A stretch of 64,000 nucleotides of DNA, from contig NZ_RSCL01000005.1 of NCBI RefSeq assembly GCF_003991905.1, forward strand, positions 62,001 through 126,000. Direction: 5' to 3'. The translations under genes were made by a program, and so were the position numbers. This DNA comes from Dulcicalothrix desertica PCC 7102. Lineage in GTDB: Bacteria; Cyanobacteriota; Cyanobacteriia; Cyanobacteriales; Nostocaceae. Shown one piece after another: positions 34,392 through 43,262 of this stretch (position 1 is its first letter; every line of letters starts with the position of its first letter). The notes under the pieces are model-generated. The model searched no databases and was not told where the DNA came from. It saw only the letters and a list, made by a program, of their open reading frames with translations.

Positions 34392-35243
34392 GCAAACGAA
34401 ATTCAACGTCAACTAGTGATTATTGGAGGAGCAGAGGATAAGGAAGGAGATTGTATTATTCTTCGCGAATTTGTGCGGCGTGCAGGAGGTACAAAAGCTA
34501 AAGTTGTCATTATGACCGCAGCCACAGAATTACCAAGAGAAGTTGGTGAAAATTATATTCGTATTTTTGAACGTCTTGGCGCCGAACAAGCTCGCATTAT
34601 TGATACTGAAACGCGCGAAGATGCTTCATCATCTACTGCATTAAAAGCTGTTGAAGAAGCTACAGGTGTATTTTTCACAGGTGGTGACCAAGCACGTATT
34701 ACTAGTATTCTTAAAGATACTGATCTTGATGCTGCAATTCATAAACGTTATGCCGAAGGAATAGTAGTAGGAGGAACGAGTGCAGGCGCGGCGGTAATGC
34801 CTGATATAATGATTGTTGAGGGAGACTCAGAAACTAATCCTCGTATAAATATGGTAGACCTTGGCCCCGGTATGGGATTTTTGCCTGGTATTGTAATTGA
34901 CCAGCACTTCTCACAACGCGGTCGTTTAGGGCGCCTAATATCAGCACTTGCCCAACAACCAGCAGTATTAGGTTTTGGCATCGATGAAAATACCGCAATG
35001 GTAATAACAGGTGACAAAATGGAAGTAGTAGGTGAAGGTGTTATCACCGTAGTGGATGAAAACGAATTAGTCCACAATAACGTAGATGAAATACTTCGCG
35101 ATGAACCTCTTGCATTTTGCGGCGCCCGTCTTCATATATTACCGCACGGTTATAAATTTGACCTCAAAACTCACAAGCCAATTTTAGATGGTCGTTCTGT
35201 GGTAAATAACGAAGGTAATGAATTAGCTGCCAGTGTAAGTTAA
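34389..35243 (+). CDS. cphB: Cyanophycinase
   Basis: A 284-residue serine exopeptidase (peptidase family S51) that cleaves beta-Asp-Arg dipeptides from cyanophycin. Typical blocks: LVIIGGAEDKEGD at the start, FFTGGDQARI, the nucleophile elbow GGTSAGA (Ser about 131) and GFLPGIVIDQHFSQRGRLGRL with the His. It starts with GTG behind a strong AGGAGG. A terminator-like hairpin follows at 35288-35320. With cphA2 it forms a synthesis/degradation pair; the second enzyme needed for full breakdown, isoaspartyl dipeptidase, is not in the window. Confidence 0.96.
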   Translation: MANEIQRQLVIIGGAEDKEGDCIILREFVRRAGGTKAKVVIMTAATELPREVGENYIRIFERLGAEQARIIDTETREDASSSTALKAVEEATGVFFTGGDQARITSILKDTDLDAAIHKRYAEGIVVGGTSAGAAVMPDIMIVEGDSETNPRINMVDLGPGMGFLPGIVIDQHFSQRGRLGRLISALAQQPAVLGFGIDENTAMVITGDKMEVVGEGVITVVDENELVHNNVDEILRDEPLAFCGARLHILPHGYKFDLKTHKPILDGRSVVNNEGNELAASVS

Positions 35244-35287
35244 ATAATTAATTATAAATACTAAAAAGTTTAGTAGATGCATCAAAT

Positions 35288-35320
35288 GGAGAAGTAGTTA
35301 ACCCTACTCCTCCTTTTTTT
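35288..35320 (+). terminator. Rho-independent terminator-like hairpin after cphB
   Basis: GGAGAAGTAG (35288-35297) and CTACTCCTCC (35304-35313) pair with one mismatch around a 6-nt loop, followed by seven T (35314-35320). It is 45 bp after the cphB stop, so the next GH13 gene likely has its own promoter. Confidence 0.7.
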
Positions 35321-35405
35321 ATACCCCTACATCTACCCATAGAAGGAATCGAATTTTAAATAATTCTAAGAATATATAGTATTATTTGCACTCATATAAA
35401 ATACA

Positions 35406-37097
35406 ATGGCAAGCTCAATCGAATTCAGTCTTTTCGCTCCTCGCATCAATGGGGCAGCTTTAATTGGGTCTTTTTCTGAATGGAAAGAAACACCCATGCA
35501 AAAAGGAGAAGATGGTTATTTCAGGGTTCAAGTAAATATAGAAGACGGTACTTATCAATATAAATTTCGAGTTCAAACCAAAAGTCCAAACTTCAAACCA
35601 GATGAATGGATTGATGTTATTGACCCCTACGCTACAGATGTTGATGAAGAACGTACTGTCGGTATAGTAAGAATTAAAGACGGTGAAAAAATTGTAGATA
35701 CTTATGTTTGGCAGTACGATGACCAACCATTACCTCAAAATCATGAGTTAGTAGTATATGAAATGCACGTCGCAGATTTTACAGGTGGAGAAGTTGACGA
35801 GCATAGACGTGGTAAATATGTAGATGCCATCGAAAAATTAGATTACCTTAAAGAACTAGGTATTAATGCAATTGAATTAATGCCGGTAAATGAGTACCCT
35901 GGTGATTATAGTTGGGGTTACAAAGTACGTCACTTTTTCGCGACTGAATCAAGCTATGGTTCTACAGAAGATTTAAAACGGTTTATTGATGAGTGTCACA
36001 AACGTGGTATTCGCGTATTAATGGATGGAATTTATAACCATACCGATGAAGAATGTCCATTAATGTTAATCGACCGTAATTACTGGTATTACGAACACAT
36101 GCACTATCCAGAAGACCCTGGTAATTATTGGGGTCCAGAGTTTAATTACAGTAATTACGATGAAAAGTTAGATGTAAAGCCAGCATGGAAATATGTTGGT
36201 GATGTCGTAAAATATTGGGTAGAAGAATATCATATAGATGGAATTCGCTATGATGCAGTGCGTCAGTTAGCTGACTTTGAATTTTTGAATTGGTTAGCCA
36301 CTCAAGCTAAGAAAAATTGTACAGTTCAGGGGGCGCCAAAACCGTTTTATAATATTGCCGAACACATTCCTGATACAAGTGATGTAACAAGTCCAAATGG
36401 TCCATTAGATGCGTGCTGGCATGAAAGTTTTCGTTATTTTGCTACTCCCACTATTTGTGGTGAAGAGTTTGATTTAGAAAATCTCAAACAAGTGTTAGAC
36501 CCTAGAAGGCAAGGGTATGATAGCACAGTGAACGTCATAAATTATTTGGCAACCCACGACCGAGAACATCTTTTTCGGGAATTAGGGGATAGAGGCATTT
36601 TTGATGAAGCAGCATTTACACGTGCCAAGTTAGCAGCAGTATTATTAATAACGGCAATGGGTGTGCCAATGCTGTGGATGGGAGAAGAGTTTGGAGAACA
36701 CAAGCGTAAGAGTCAAACTGTTACCCAGCCCAAAAAAATAGCTTGGGCATTATTAGAACGTCAGGAAAACAAAGATTTATTTGAATACTACAAAAAATTG
36801 ATTCACTTACGAGTCAATAATCTGGCTTTACAATCTGACAACATCGAATTTTTCCATGAAAACCCTGATGCAAAAGTACTATGTTATGTGCGTTGGAATG
36901 ACCAGGGAGGGCGCCTGGTAGCAGTACTAAACTTTTCAGACCAAAACTTTAGCGAGTATAAAATTACTCACTTCCCCGATGCTGGCACATGGCAAGATTT
37001 CATGTCAGATTGCAATGTTGAAGCAAGTTGTGAAGAAAATCAAAATGTTTTGATTACAGAGTTAAAGCCATACGAAGCAAAAGTTTTCATGAATTAA
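35406..37097 (+). CDS. GH13 alpha-amylase family enzyme with N-terminal CBM48 (copy 2)
   Basis: A 563-residue paralogue of the enzyme at 30110, colinear over its full length (FSLFAPRINGAALIGSFSEW; VLMDGIYNHT; GIRYDAVR with the nucleophile Asp; FYNIAEHIPD with the acid/base Glu; YLATHDREH). It differs by a short insertion in the barrel (KKNCTVQGAPKPFY) and in the C-terminal beta domain. The region IV His-Asp pair is kept, so it should be active on alpha-glucan. The two copies flank the cphA2/cphB genes, pointing to a tandem duplication with the cph genes in between or to selection for common regulation. Substrate and product specificity are unknown. Confidence 0.93.
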   Translation: MASSIEFSLFAPRINGAALIGSFSEWKETPMQKGEDGYFRVQVNIEDGTYQYKFRVQTKSPNFKPDEWIDVIDPYATDVDEERTVGIVRIKDGEKIVDTYVWQYDDQPLPQNHELVVYEMHVADFTGGEVDEHRRGKYVDAIEKLDYLKELGINAIELMPVNEYPGDYSWGYKVRHFFATESSYGSTEDLKRFIDECHKRGIRVLMDGIYNHTDEECPLMLIDRNYWYYEHMHYPEDPGNYWGPEFNYSNYDEKLDVKPAWKYVGDVVKYWVEEYHIDGIRYDAVRQLADFEFLNWLATQAKKNCTVQGAPKPFYNIAEHIPDTSDVTSPNGPLDACWHESFRYFATPTICGEEFDLENLKQVLDPRRQGYDSTVNVINYLATHDREHLFRELGDRGIFDEAAFTRAKLAAVLLITAMGVPMLWMGEEFGEHKRKSQTVTQPKKIAWALLERQENKDLFEYYKKLIHLRVNNLALQSDNIEFFHENPDAKVLCYVRWNDQGGRLVAVLNFSDQNFSEYKITHFPDAGTWQDFMSDCNVEASCEENQNVLITELKPYEAKVFMN

Positions 37098-37171
37098 CTT
37101 TGACATCTTGTTCTTCTTAATTCTTCCTTAGCGTCCTTAGGGTACTTTGCGGTTCGTTCTTTCAAATAAAA

Positions 37172-37202
37172 AAGGTTAAAGGTAAAATTTACCCTTAACC
37201 TT
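37172..37202 (+). terminator. Hairpin after the second GH13 gene
   Basis: AAGGTTAAAGGTAAA and TTTACCCTTAACCTT form a long stem with one mismatch and almost no loop, followed by only a mixed C/T stretch. It may stabilise a 3' end; a classical T-run is missing. Confidence 0.4.
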
Positions 37203-37358
37203 CAACCCCTTATAATCTAGAGAAAATCAAAATTTTAATAAAATTAACGATATAAAGTCACATCTTCACCACATTTAAGCCACTACACGCAAAGTTATGT
37301 TACGAAATTTAGAAAATGAAAATAGGAAAAATAAAATAGAAAACTTAAACTATAAATA

Positions 37359-37793
37359 TTACTCAGCAATTTGCAGCACCGATTTGATAAACTTCCATTC
37401 TGATGGAACAGAGTCAAGCATTATAGAAACTCTGGTTTCCCGACTAACTAAAATTTCACCATGTATATCAGTACTGAAATCTTTACCTAAAATAAAACCT
37501 TTTTTGATTAACTTTTGAACAACAAACATACAAACATGCTCTTTTAAGTCCAAACATACTTGTAATTCTGGAAAATTATGCCAAGTCCAATAACAAGTAT
37601 CGGGAGCAGTTTCTGCAAGCTGGAACATTGCTGCATTGAGCATGTGCGTTGCTTCTTCGCTGCCAAGTAAATTACTTAACGCTTCTTCGCAAATTTTGAC
37701 TAAATCTTTATCTTGAAGCTTTAAAACATCAACGAGTAAATTAACTGCTGTATCGAAATCTTTAAACTCTTGCTCTAAATCTTGATTATACAT
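37359..37793 (-). CDS. Hypothetical protein
   Basis: A 144-residue soluble protein (MYNQDLEQEFKDFDTAVNLL ... RVSIMLDSVPSEWKFIKSVLQIAE). The first half is helical; the middle has HMLNAAMFQLAETAPDTCYWTWHNFPE, and the second half looks alpha/beta. I do not recognise a family. Coding character is supported by length, an ATG start and an AT-rich but biased codon pattern like its neighbours. It stands alone between the GH13 gene (convergent) and the response-regulator cluster. Confidence 0.6.
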   Translation of the reverse strand: MYNQDLEQEFKDFDTAVNLLVDVLKLQDKDLVKICEEALSNLLGSEEATHMLNAAMFQLAETAPDTCYWTWHNFPELQVCLDLKEHVCMFVVQKLIKKGFILGKDFSTDIHGEILVSRETRVSIMLDSVPSEWKFIKSVLQIAE

Positions 37794-38016
37794 AAATTAG
37801 TGTTCCAAGAATTAAGTGATTGATCAAAAAAGAATGGGAGATAATAACAGACTTAGAATCTCCCACATAGTGCAATTTCTGGTGAGTTTTGAAGTACCGT
37901 TCGTAGAGCTAACCAGAGACTTGTTATTGATTAATCTCGTTAATTAGTACCTTCAGTTTCTAAATTACAGCGAAAAAGTGAAGAACCAGTGAAGGTGACT
38001 TTGATTATTTATTTTT

Positions 38017-38400
38017 TTAGCTATCGCTCCAACCCAATTTTTGAGATACTTGCTCAACTAGAGTCATGGGGTCAAAAGGTTTGGCAATAATAGCTGTCAC
38101 TTCTAGTGAAGCTAACTTATCTCGGTCAACATTTTTTCCTTTTGCCGTAATTAAAATAACTGGAATATGCTGCGTTTGTGGAGTTGCTCGTAAAATAGCT
38201 AAAGTACCCATACCATCTAGGTCAGGCATCATCATATCTAAAAGTATAGCGTCTGGTTGTTCTGTCTTTGCTACTGCCAAACCTTCAATTCCCGAAGCAG
38301 CAGTAAACACTTGCCAACCACCCATTGTTTGAAGCGTCAATTCAACAACTTCTCGAATATCTTCTTCGTCATCAATAATTAAAATATGTTTAACTTTCAC
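38017..38400 (-). CDS. Single-domain response regulator (REC)
   Basis: A CheY-like receiver: ILIIDDEEDIREVV with the acidic pair, phospho-acceptor Asp in AILLDMMMPDLDG, Thr/Ser in PVILITAKG and Lys in IIAKPFDP. No output domain. A GTG at 38400 preceded by AGGGAAA gives 127 residues, the length of the sister gene at 38840; an ATG at 38484 would add 28 residues of unrelated sequence. It is closely similar to that neighbour (about the same motifs and TEQPDAILLD block), so it is probably a duplicate. It may take phosphate from the hybrid kinase upstream in the cluster. Confidence 0.88.
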   Translation of the reverse strand: MKVKHILIIDDEEDIREVVELTLQTMGGWQVFTAASGIEGLAVAKTEQPDAILLDMMMPDLDGMGTLAILRATPQTQHIPVILITAKGKNVDRDKLASLEVTAIIAKPFDPMTLVEQVSQKLGWSDS

Positions 38401-38839
38401 TGCGATTATTTCCCTAGATGCGTATGAAAATGCAGTTGAATTAAATGTGTTAGTGATGCTGTTAAGGTCAGTATATTTCAACATGTGCTGTTCTTAATTG
38501 GGGCAATATAATAAATTTTATGAAAATAAAAATATCCAAGATACATTAACCGTGTGAAAACACAAAGTAGAATACCTTAGATATTAAATGGGAGAATATT
38601 TAGCCAGCAAAAAACAAGAACATTATAAAAGAGTTGTAATAGGGAATTAAATCAAACTAAGCGCAATATAACAGCACGATAAAGAGCTAATTTACTTTGT
38701 TCTTGAATCAGGCTGTGCGAATAATAAATTTTATTCAATTCAAATTTATCTGCTCAACCTGGCTTATTTTTAAGATTAAAGTTTAAAAGTGAAGAAGCTG
38801 TGAAGATAGAAAGATAATAAGAAACCGGGTTTCTTAGAG
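38401..38839. other. Gap between the two receiver genes, nothing recognised
   Basis: About 440 bp (355 bp if the longer receiver start is used) with no open frame of coding character. The right end holds a single B-type palindrome, AGAAACCGGGTTTCT, at about 38820-38836, directly after the stop of the second receiver gene. A promoter for the downstream receiver is expected here, but I could not define one. Confidence 0.6.
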
Positions 38840-39217
38840 TTAATACTGCCAACCTAATACCTCCGCTACTTGGTCGGTGAGAGTCATGGGGTCAAAGGGT
38901 TTTGGAACCATTCCGGTAATGCCCAGTTCTGCAAATCGACGCTGGTCACTTGCTTGCACTTTAGCTGTAAGTAAAATAACGGGAATATTACTAGTCAGAG
39001 AGTTTGCTTGCAACTGTTTAAAGGTTGTGATACCATCCATTTCTGGCATCATGACATCAAGAAGGATGGCATCAGGTTGTTCTGTTTCTGCTTTTATAAT
39101 TCCTTCGCTCCCAGATTCTGCGGTTAAGACCTCGAACCCACCAACCTCTTCTAGGGTTAGTTGAGCAACTTCGCGAATATCATCTTCGTCATCAATGATG
39201 AGAATGCGCTTTGCCAT
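38840..39217 (-). CDS. Single-domain response regulator (REC), overlapping the hybrid kinase
   Basis: A 125-residue CheY-like protein: RILIIDDEDDIREVAQLTLEE, phospho-Asp in AILLDVMMPEMDG, Thr in VILLTAKVQ, Lys in MVPKPFDP. Its start codon lies inside the last codons of the hybrid kinase gene (26-bp overlap), so the two are translated together. It is therefore a likely output or phosphate shuttle for that kinase. It lacks a DNA-binding or enzymatic domain. Its closest relative in the window is the receiver at 38017. Confidence 0.94.
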   Translation of the reverse strand: MAKRILIIDDEDDIREVAQLTLEEVGGFEVLTAESGSEGIIKAETEQPDAILLDVMMPEMDGITTFKQLQANSLTSNIPVILLTAKVQASDQRRFAELGITGMVPKPFDPMTLTDQVAEVLGWQY

Positions 39218-42200
39218 TACGGCGCCCTTCCTTTTTACCAGAGACTATACAATTGAGTAATCCGATAGCACGCTGTTCAAACTCTTCGGGAGTAACACGC
39301 GCTTTGGTTAAAAATAAAGTTTGCCCTAAATTTAACCTCGCGCAGTCAGCTTCAGTCAAATCTATAGCACTGTATACGACTAAGGGTACTTGATGCAAAT
39401 GGTTATGGTGTCGTAACCAGTCCACAACTGCAAACCCATCAACATCGGGCAGTGCAATATCAAGGACTAATAAATAAGGTGTTAAAGATTGACTCAACTG
39501 AATCGCTTCGCGTCCATTACGAGCATGGTGAGTTTCTATACCATAACGCTCGAACATCGCAATTAGAACCTGCGCTAAGTCGATGTCGTCTTCTACTATC
39601 AAAACTTTCAAATTATCATTCAAATTATGATCAGATTTTGATAACGCACGTTCGAGTGCTTCAAACAAGTTTTTTTCATTGGGTGGTTTGACTATCCAAT
39701 CGTTTACTTCTGGATGGTTTGTAGCTAATTTCGCATCTGGCATAAAACCACTAAGTATAATTACAGGAATATCTTGGGTTTCTGGCTGTTGTTTTAATAT
39801 AGTCAAAGCTTCCCAACCATTCATTCCTGGCATCATTAAGTTGAGAAAAATAACATCAGGCAATGACTGTTTGGCTATTTCAATCGCTTCTAAACCCGAT
39901 GCTGCCGTTATTGTTTGATAACCTCCTTCTTCCAGCATTGTTTGTATAACTGTTCGAGCTGAGTAATCATCATCACACACAAGCACTGTCGGAGTATTTG
40001 TCTCATTAGATAAAATAGTCGGTTTCGGCGCCGATATTACAGGTAAAGAGACATAAAAACTACTGCCTTGGGATAATAGACTTTCCACCCAAATATTTCC
40101 ATCATGGTGTTGTATAATACTACGACAAATTGCCAACCCTAAACCTGTACCTCCTTTTTTGCGAGAATCCGAAGCATCAACCTGTTGAAAACGCCCAAAA
40201 ACTACTTCTAACTTGTCTTCTGGTATACCGCGTCCTTGGTCTTTAACTTCAAAGATTATGTGAGGAATATTTTCTGTTTGCTCGTTACCAACTTTGGCAG
40301 TAAACGAAATTGTACTACCAGGGGGTGAAAATTTAATCGCATTGCTGAGTAAATTTGTGAAAGTCTGAATTATTCGGTCAGCATCTGCCCACAATCTTGC
40401 TGAGACAGGATTAAGTGTTATACTTACCCCTGCTTTTTCTGCCATTGCTTGCATAACTTCTGTCGATTGAGTCATGAGTAAAGCAGCGTCGCAAATTTGC
40501 TTGTTCATCATCACTTTACCCGATTCGATACGTTCAATATCGAGAATGTCATTGATGAGACGAATTAATCTGTCGCTGTTATTTACGGCAATTTCTAACA
40601 TTCGTTGCGCTTTTTCGGGTTGAGATTGCAAAACACCATTTGCCACCAAACCCAAAGAACCGCGAATAGATGTTAAGGGTGTGCGTAACTCATGACTGAC
40701 CACCGAAACAAACTCATCTTTGAGACGTTCGACTTCGCGACGGTCGCTAATATCTTTAACAAAACAGTAATGACCGATTAATTTTTCTTGGTTACAATTT
40801 TTAACCATTACTATTTGTCTGTCAAAAATCGAACCATCTTTACGTAATGTCCTAGCTTCAACTTCTGACTTACCTTTATTAAGCATTTCTTGGTAAGCAT
40901 ATGTAACTTTTTCTAAGTCTTCTGGATAAATACTTATTTTGCATTCCATCCCAACAAGTTCTTCTTGTTCATAGCCCAACATTTCGGCATATGCATGGTT
41001 GACCCCAACATAACATCCACGTGTATCGATTTGAGCAATACCTTCAACGGCACTTTCTAACGCATTGCTCAGATTACGTAACTTAACTTCTGCACGTTTA
41101 CGGTCGGCGACATCTTCAAAAATATAAAGGCGCCCGAAATAATTATCTTGCTGGTCACGAATTTGCGCTCTCACACGGCGAATAATCCGTCCATCTTCAA
41201 GAAAAATTTCGTCTTCAACAATTTCGCGATTTTCTTCAATTGATTCAATAGATATATGATTGTATACATTGTGAAATGCCGAGGTGCCTGTTGATGTAGG
41301 TTTACAATCAGAACAGCTTTTAGATTTATTATTAGCAATATCTTGTTGTATTTTAATGATTTGAGCGTCAATACAGTCAACTCCCCAAATTTCACAAAAA
41401 CGATAATTATAATAAAGAACCTCACCAGTACGTTCATCTACAACATAAAAAGCTAATGGGGAAGCATTAGCCATTGCTCGCAGTAATGCTTCTTGCCAGC
41501 GTAGTTCCTCTTCAGCACGTTTGCGAGCAGTAATATCTTGAATTTGACTGACAAAATATAATGGTTTACCTGTTGTATCCCAAACTAGTGAGACGCTTAG
41601 TAAAACCCATACTACATGCCCAAGCTTGTGAAAATAACGTTTGGACATCTGATAAGTAGAAATTTCGCCTTTGAGCATTTGATGAACATAGCTCAAGTCA
41701 ATATCTAAGTCATCTGGATGTGTAATTGCTTGAAACGTTGTTGCCAATAATTCTTTTTCAGAATAACCAATCATTTCACATAATGACTGATTGACTTGTA
41801 ACCACTGACCTTGGGTTGAAACTAATGCCATTCCTGTTGATGCATTTGCAAATGCACCGCGAAAACGCTCTTCACTCTCTGAAAGTGCGTCTTGTGTTTG
41901 TTTACGCTCGCTAATATCAAAAAGCGTACTTCGACTCATTATAAAGTTACCTGCTGCATCTTTAATAGCACTAGCGCTGACCAAAACAGGCATTTTTGTG
42001 CCATCTTTACGAACTAATAACAGCTCTAAATCTCTTTGAAACCCACGCTCTTTTAAGACTGAGAAACTTTTTTCAAATTCAAGCGCATTCTCAGTAGTAA
42101 AATAATCAGTAATTTTTTTACCAATTACTTCTTCACGTTTACAGCCTAGCCAATTGAGTTCAGTATCATTAATTTGAATAAATATACCGTTTTTATCTAG

Positions 42201-43262
42201 AGAATGATAACCACAGGGTGCATTATTATACAAGTCTTCTAGTTGTGTAGTAGATTGCTGTAGCGATGCTTCTACCTTTTGTCTTTCACTAATTTCATGA
42301 GATAAATTCAGATTAATTTGTTCGACTCTATTAGCATATAGACGTAAATTAAAAGTCATATATACTACGATAGCAATTAAAATTGCAGCTACTGAACCGC
42401 CAACTAAAATCATATCAGCTAGAGGAGAATGCTGTCGGGCGAGGAGTGCTGAAGTTGGAACCACGCGCAGGCGCCAATTTACACCATTTAAATTTACTTC
42501 AGTGTAAAAGCTCCATTTATTAATAAATTCTTTACTAATGTTCTGGTAAAGTTCGTTGGTATAAAATTGTTGGTCTTTGTCGAAAATTGCAATTGCGTAC
42601 TCCTGCATTAAATTTTTATTGATAATCGCATCCAAAAAAGGTTGAGGTCGAACGACACCAACAATAAACCCATCAAAATTTTGTAAAGAGGCGCCGACTT
42701 GAGTATTTTCTTGAGTACCATTCTTTAAGAATAAAGGTACATAAATCAAAAAGCCTCTACCACCTTGAAACAAGGAAACTACGCGCGTCATAGTTGAATT
42801 CCCAGTTTGTTTTGCTGTGTTCATGGCAATTTGACGATTTGATTCAAACAGCAAAGCGCGGTTTTCTACTCCTTCGTTACCTTTTTGAGGGACTATCCAA
42901 CGTATAAAGCTTAAATTGTCTACCCATTCAAGTGCTTGATACCCTTTGTAATCGCGTAAATAATTTGTTGCGTCGTCTTCCCACTGACTTCTAGGAGTTC
43001 CACCTTCTAACTCCCAACGTTCTGCCATTCGCTTCAGCGCATGAGTTCGAGTTTTAATTTCAGAAGCAATATCTTCGCCTATATCTACTGTCACTATTTC
43101 AACATTTCTTTTAATTTGCAGTTGTTCTTGAAATAACAAACCCTGCCATAGTAATAAATTAAGAATAAGTACACAGGTGCCTACCAAAATCGGTAGCCAC
43201 AGTTTTCGCTCTTTAACTTTTTTTCTCGCACTTCTATTTCTCATTGCTTTTACCCTTTGCAT
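39192..43262 (-). CDS. Hybrid sensor histidine kinase: TM-CHASE-TM-PAS(x4)-HisKA-HATPase-REC-REC
   Basis: A 1356-residue membrane sensor. Transmembrane helices at about 23-45 and 285-307 enclose a CHASE-type extracytoplasmic domain (ALKRMAERWELEGGTPRSQW). Four PAS/PAC units follow (about 345-845; e.g. NAPCGYHSLDKNGIFIQIND, FANASTGMALVSTQGQWLQVN). The HisKA box SVVSHELRTPLTSIRG (His about 857) and an HATPase with GTGLGLAICRSI lead to two C-terminal receivers (phospho-Asp in VIFLNLMMPGMNG, which carries Asn at the usual Asp, and in LLVLDIALPDVDG). The first receiver may thus be inactive. It overlaps the upstream regulator by 13 bp and the downstream receiver by 26 bp. The ligand is unknown. Confidence 0.93.
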   Translation of the reverse strand: MQRVKAMRNRSARKKVKERKLWLPILVGTCVLILNLLLWQGLLFQEQLQIKRNVEIVTVDIGEDIASEIKTRTHALKRMAERWELEGGTPRSQWEDDATNYLRDYKGYQALEWVDNLSFIRWIVPQKGNEGVENRALLFESNRQIAMNTAKQTGNSTMTRVVSLFQGGRGFLIYVPLFLKNGTQENTQVGASLQNFDGFIVGVVRPQPFLDAIINKNLMQEYAIAIFDKDQQFYTNELYQNISKEFINKWSFYTEVNLNGVNWRLRVVPTSALLARQHSPLADMILVGGSVAAILIAIVVYMTFNLRLYANRVEQINLNLSHEISERQKVEASLQQSTTQLEDLYNNAPCGYHSLDKNGIFIQINDTELNWLGCKREEVIGKKITDYFTTENALEFEKSFSVLKERGFQRDLELLLVRKDGTKMPVLVSASAIKDAAGNFIMSRSTLFDISERKQTQDALSESEERFRGAFANASTGMALVSTQGQWLQVNQSLCEMIGYSEKELLATTFQAITHPDDLDIDLSYVHQMLKGEISTYQMSKRYFHKLGHVVWVLLSVSLVWDTTGKPLYFVSQIQDITARKRAEEELRWQEALLRAMANASPLAFYVVDERTGEVLYYNYRFCEIWGVDCIDAQIIKIQQDIANNKSKSCSDCKPTSTGTSAFHNVYNHISIESIEENREIVEDEIFLEDGRIIRRVRAQIRDQQDNYFGRLYIFEDVADRKRAEVKLRNLSNALESAVEGIAQIDTRGCYVGVNHAYAEMLGYEQEELVGMECKISIYPEDLEKVTYAYQEMLNKGKSEVEARTLRKDGSIFDRQIVMVKNCNQEKLIGHYCFVKDISDRREVERLKDEFVSVVSHELRTPLTSIRGSLGLVANGVLQSQPEKAQRMLEIAVNNSDRLIRLINDILDIERIESGKVMMNKQICDAALLMTQSTEVMQAMAEKAGVSITLNPVSARLWADADRIIQTFTNLLSNAIKFSPPGSTISFTAKVGNEQTENIPHIIFEVKDQGRGIPEDKLEVVFGRFQQVDASDSRKKGGTGLGLAICRSIIQHHDGNIWVESLLSQGSSFYVSLPVISAPKPTILSNETNTPTVLVCDDDYSARTVIQTMLEEGGYQTITAASGLEAIEIAKQSLPDVIFLNLMMPGMNGWEALTILKQQPETQDIPVIILSGFMPDAKLATNHPEVNDWIVKPPNEKNLFEALERALSKSDHNLNDNLKVLIVEDDIDLAQVLIAMFERYGIETHHARNGREAIQLSQSLTPYLLVLDIALPDVDGFAVVDWLRHHNHLHQVPLVVYSAIDLTEADCARLNLGQTLFLTKARVTPEEFEQRAIGLLNCIVSGKKEGRRNGKAHSHH

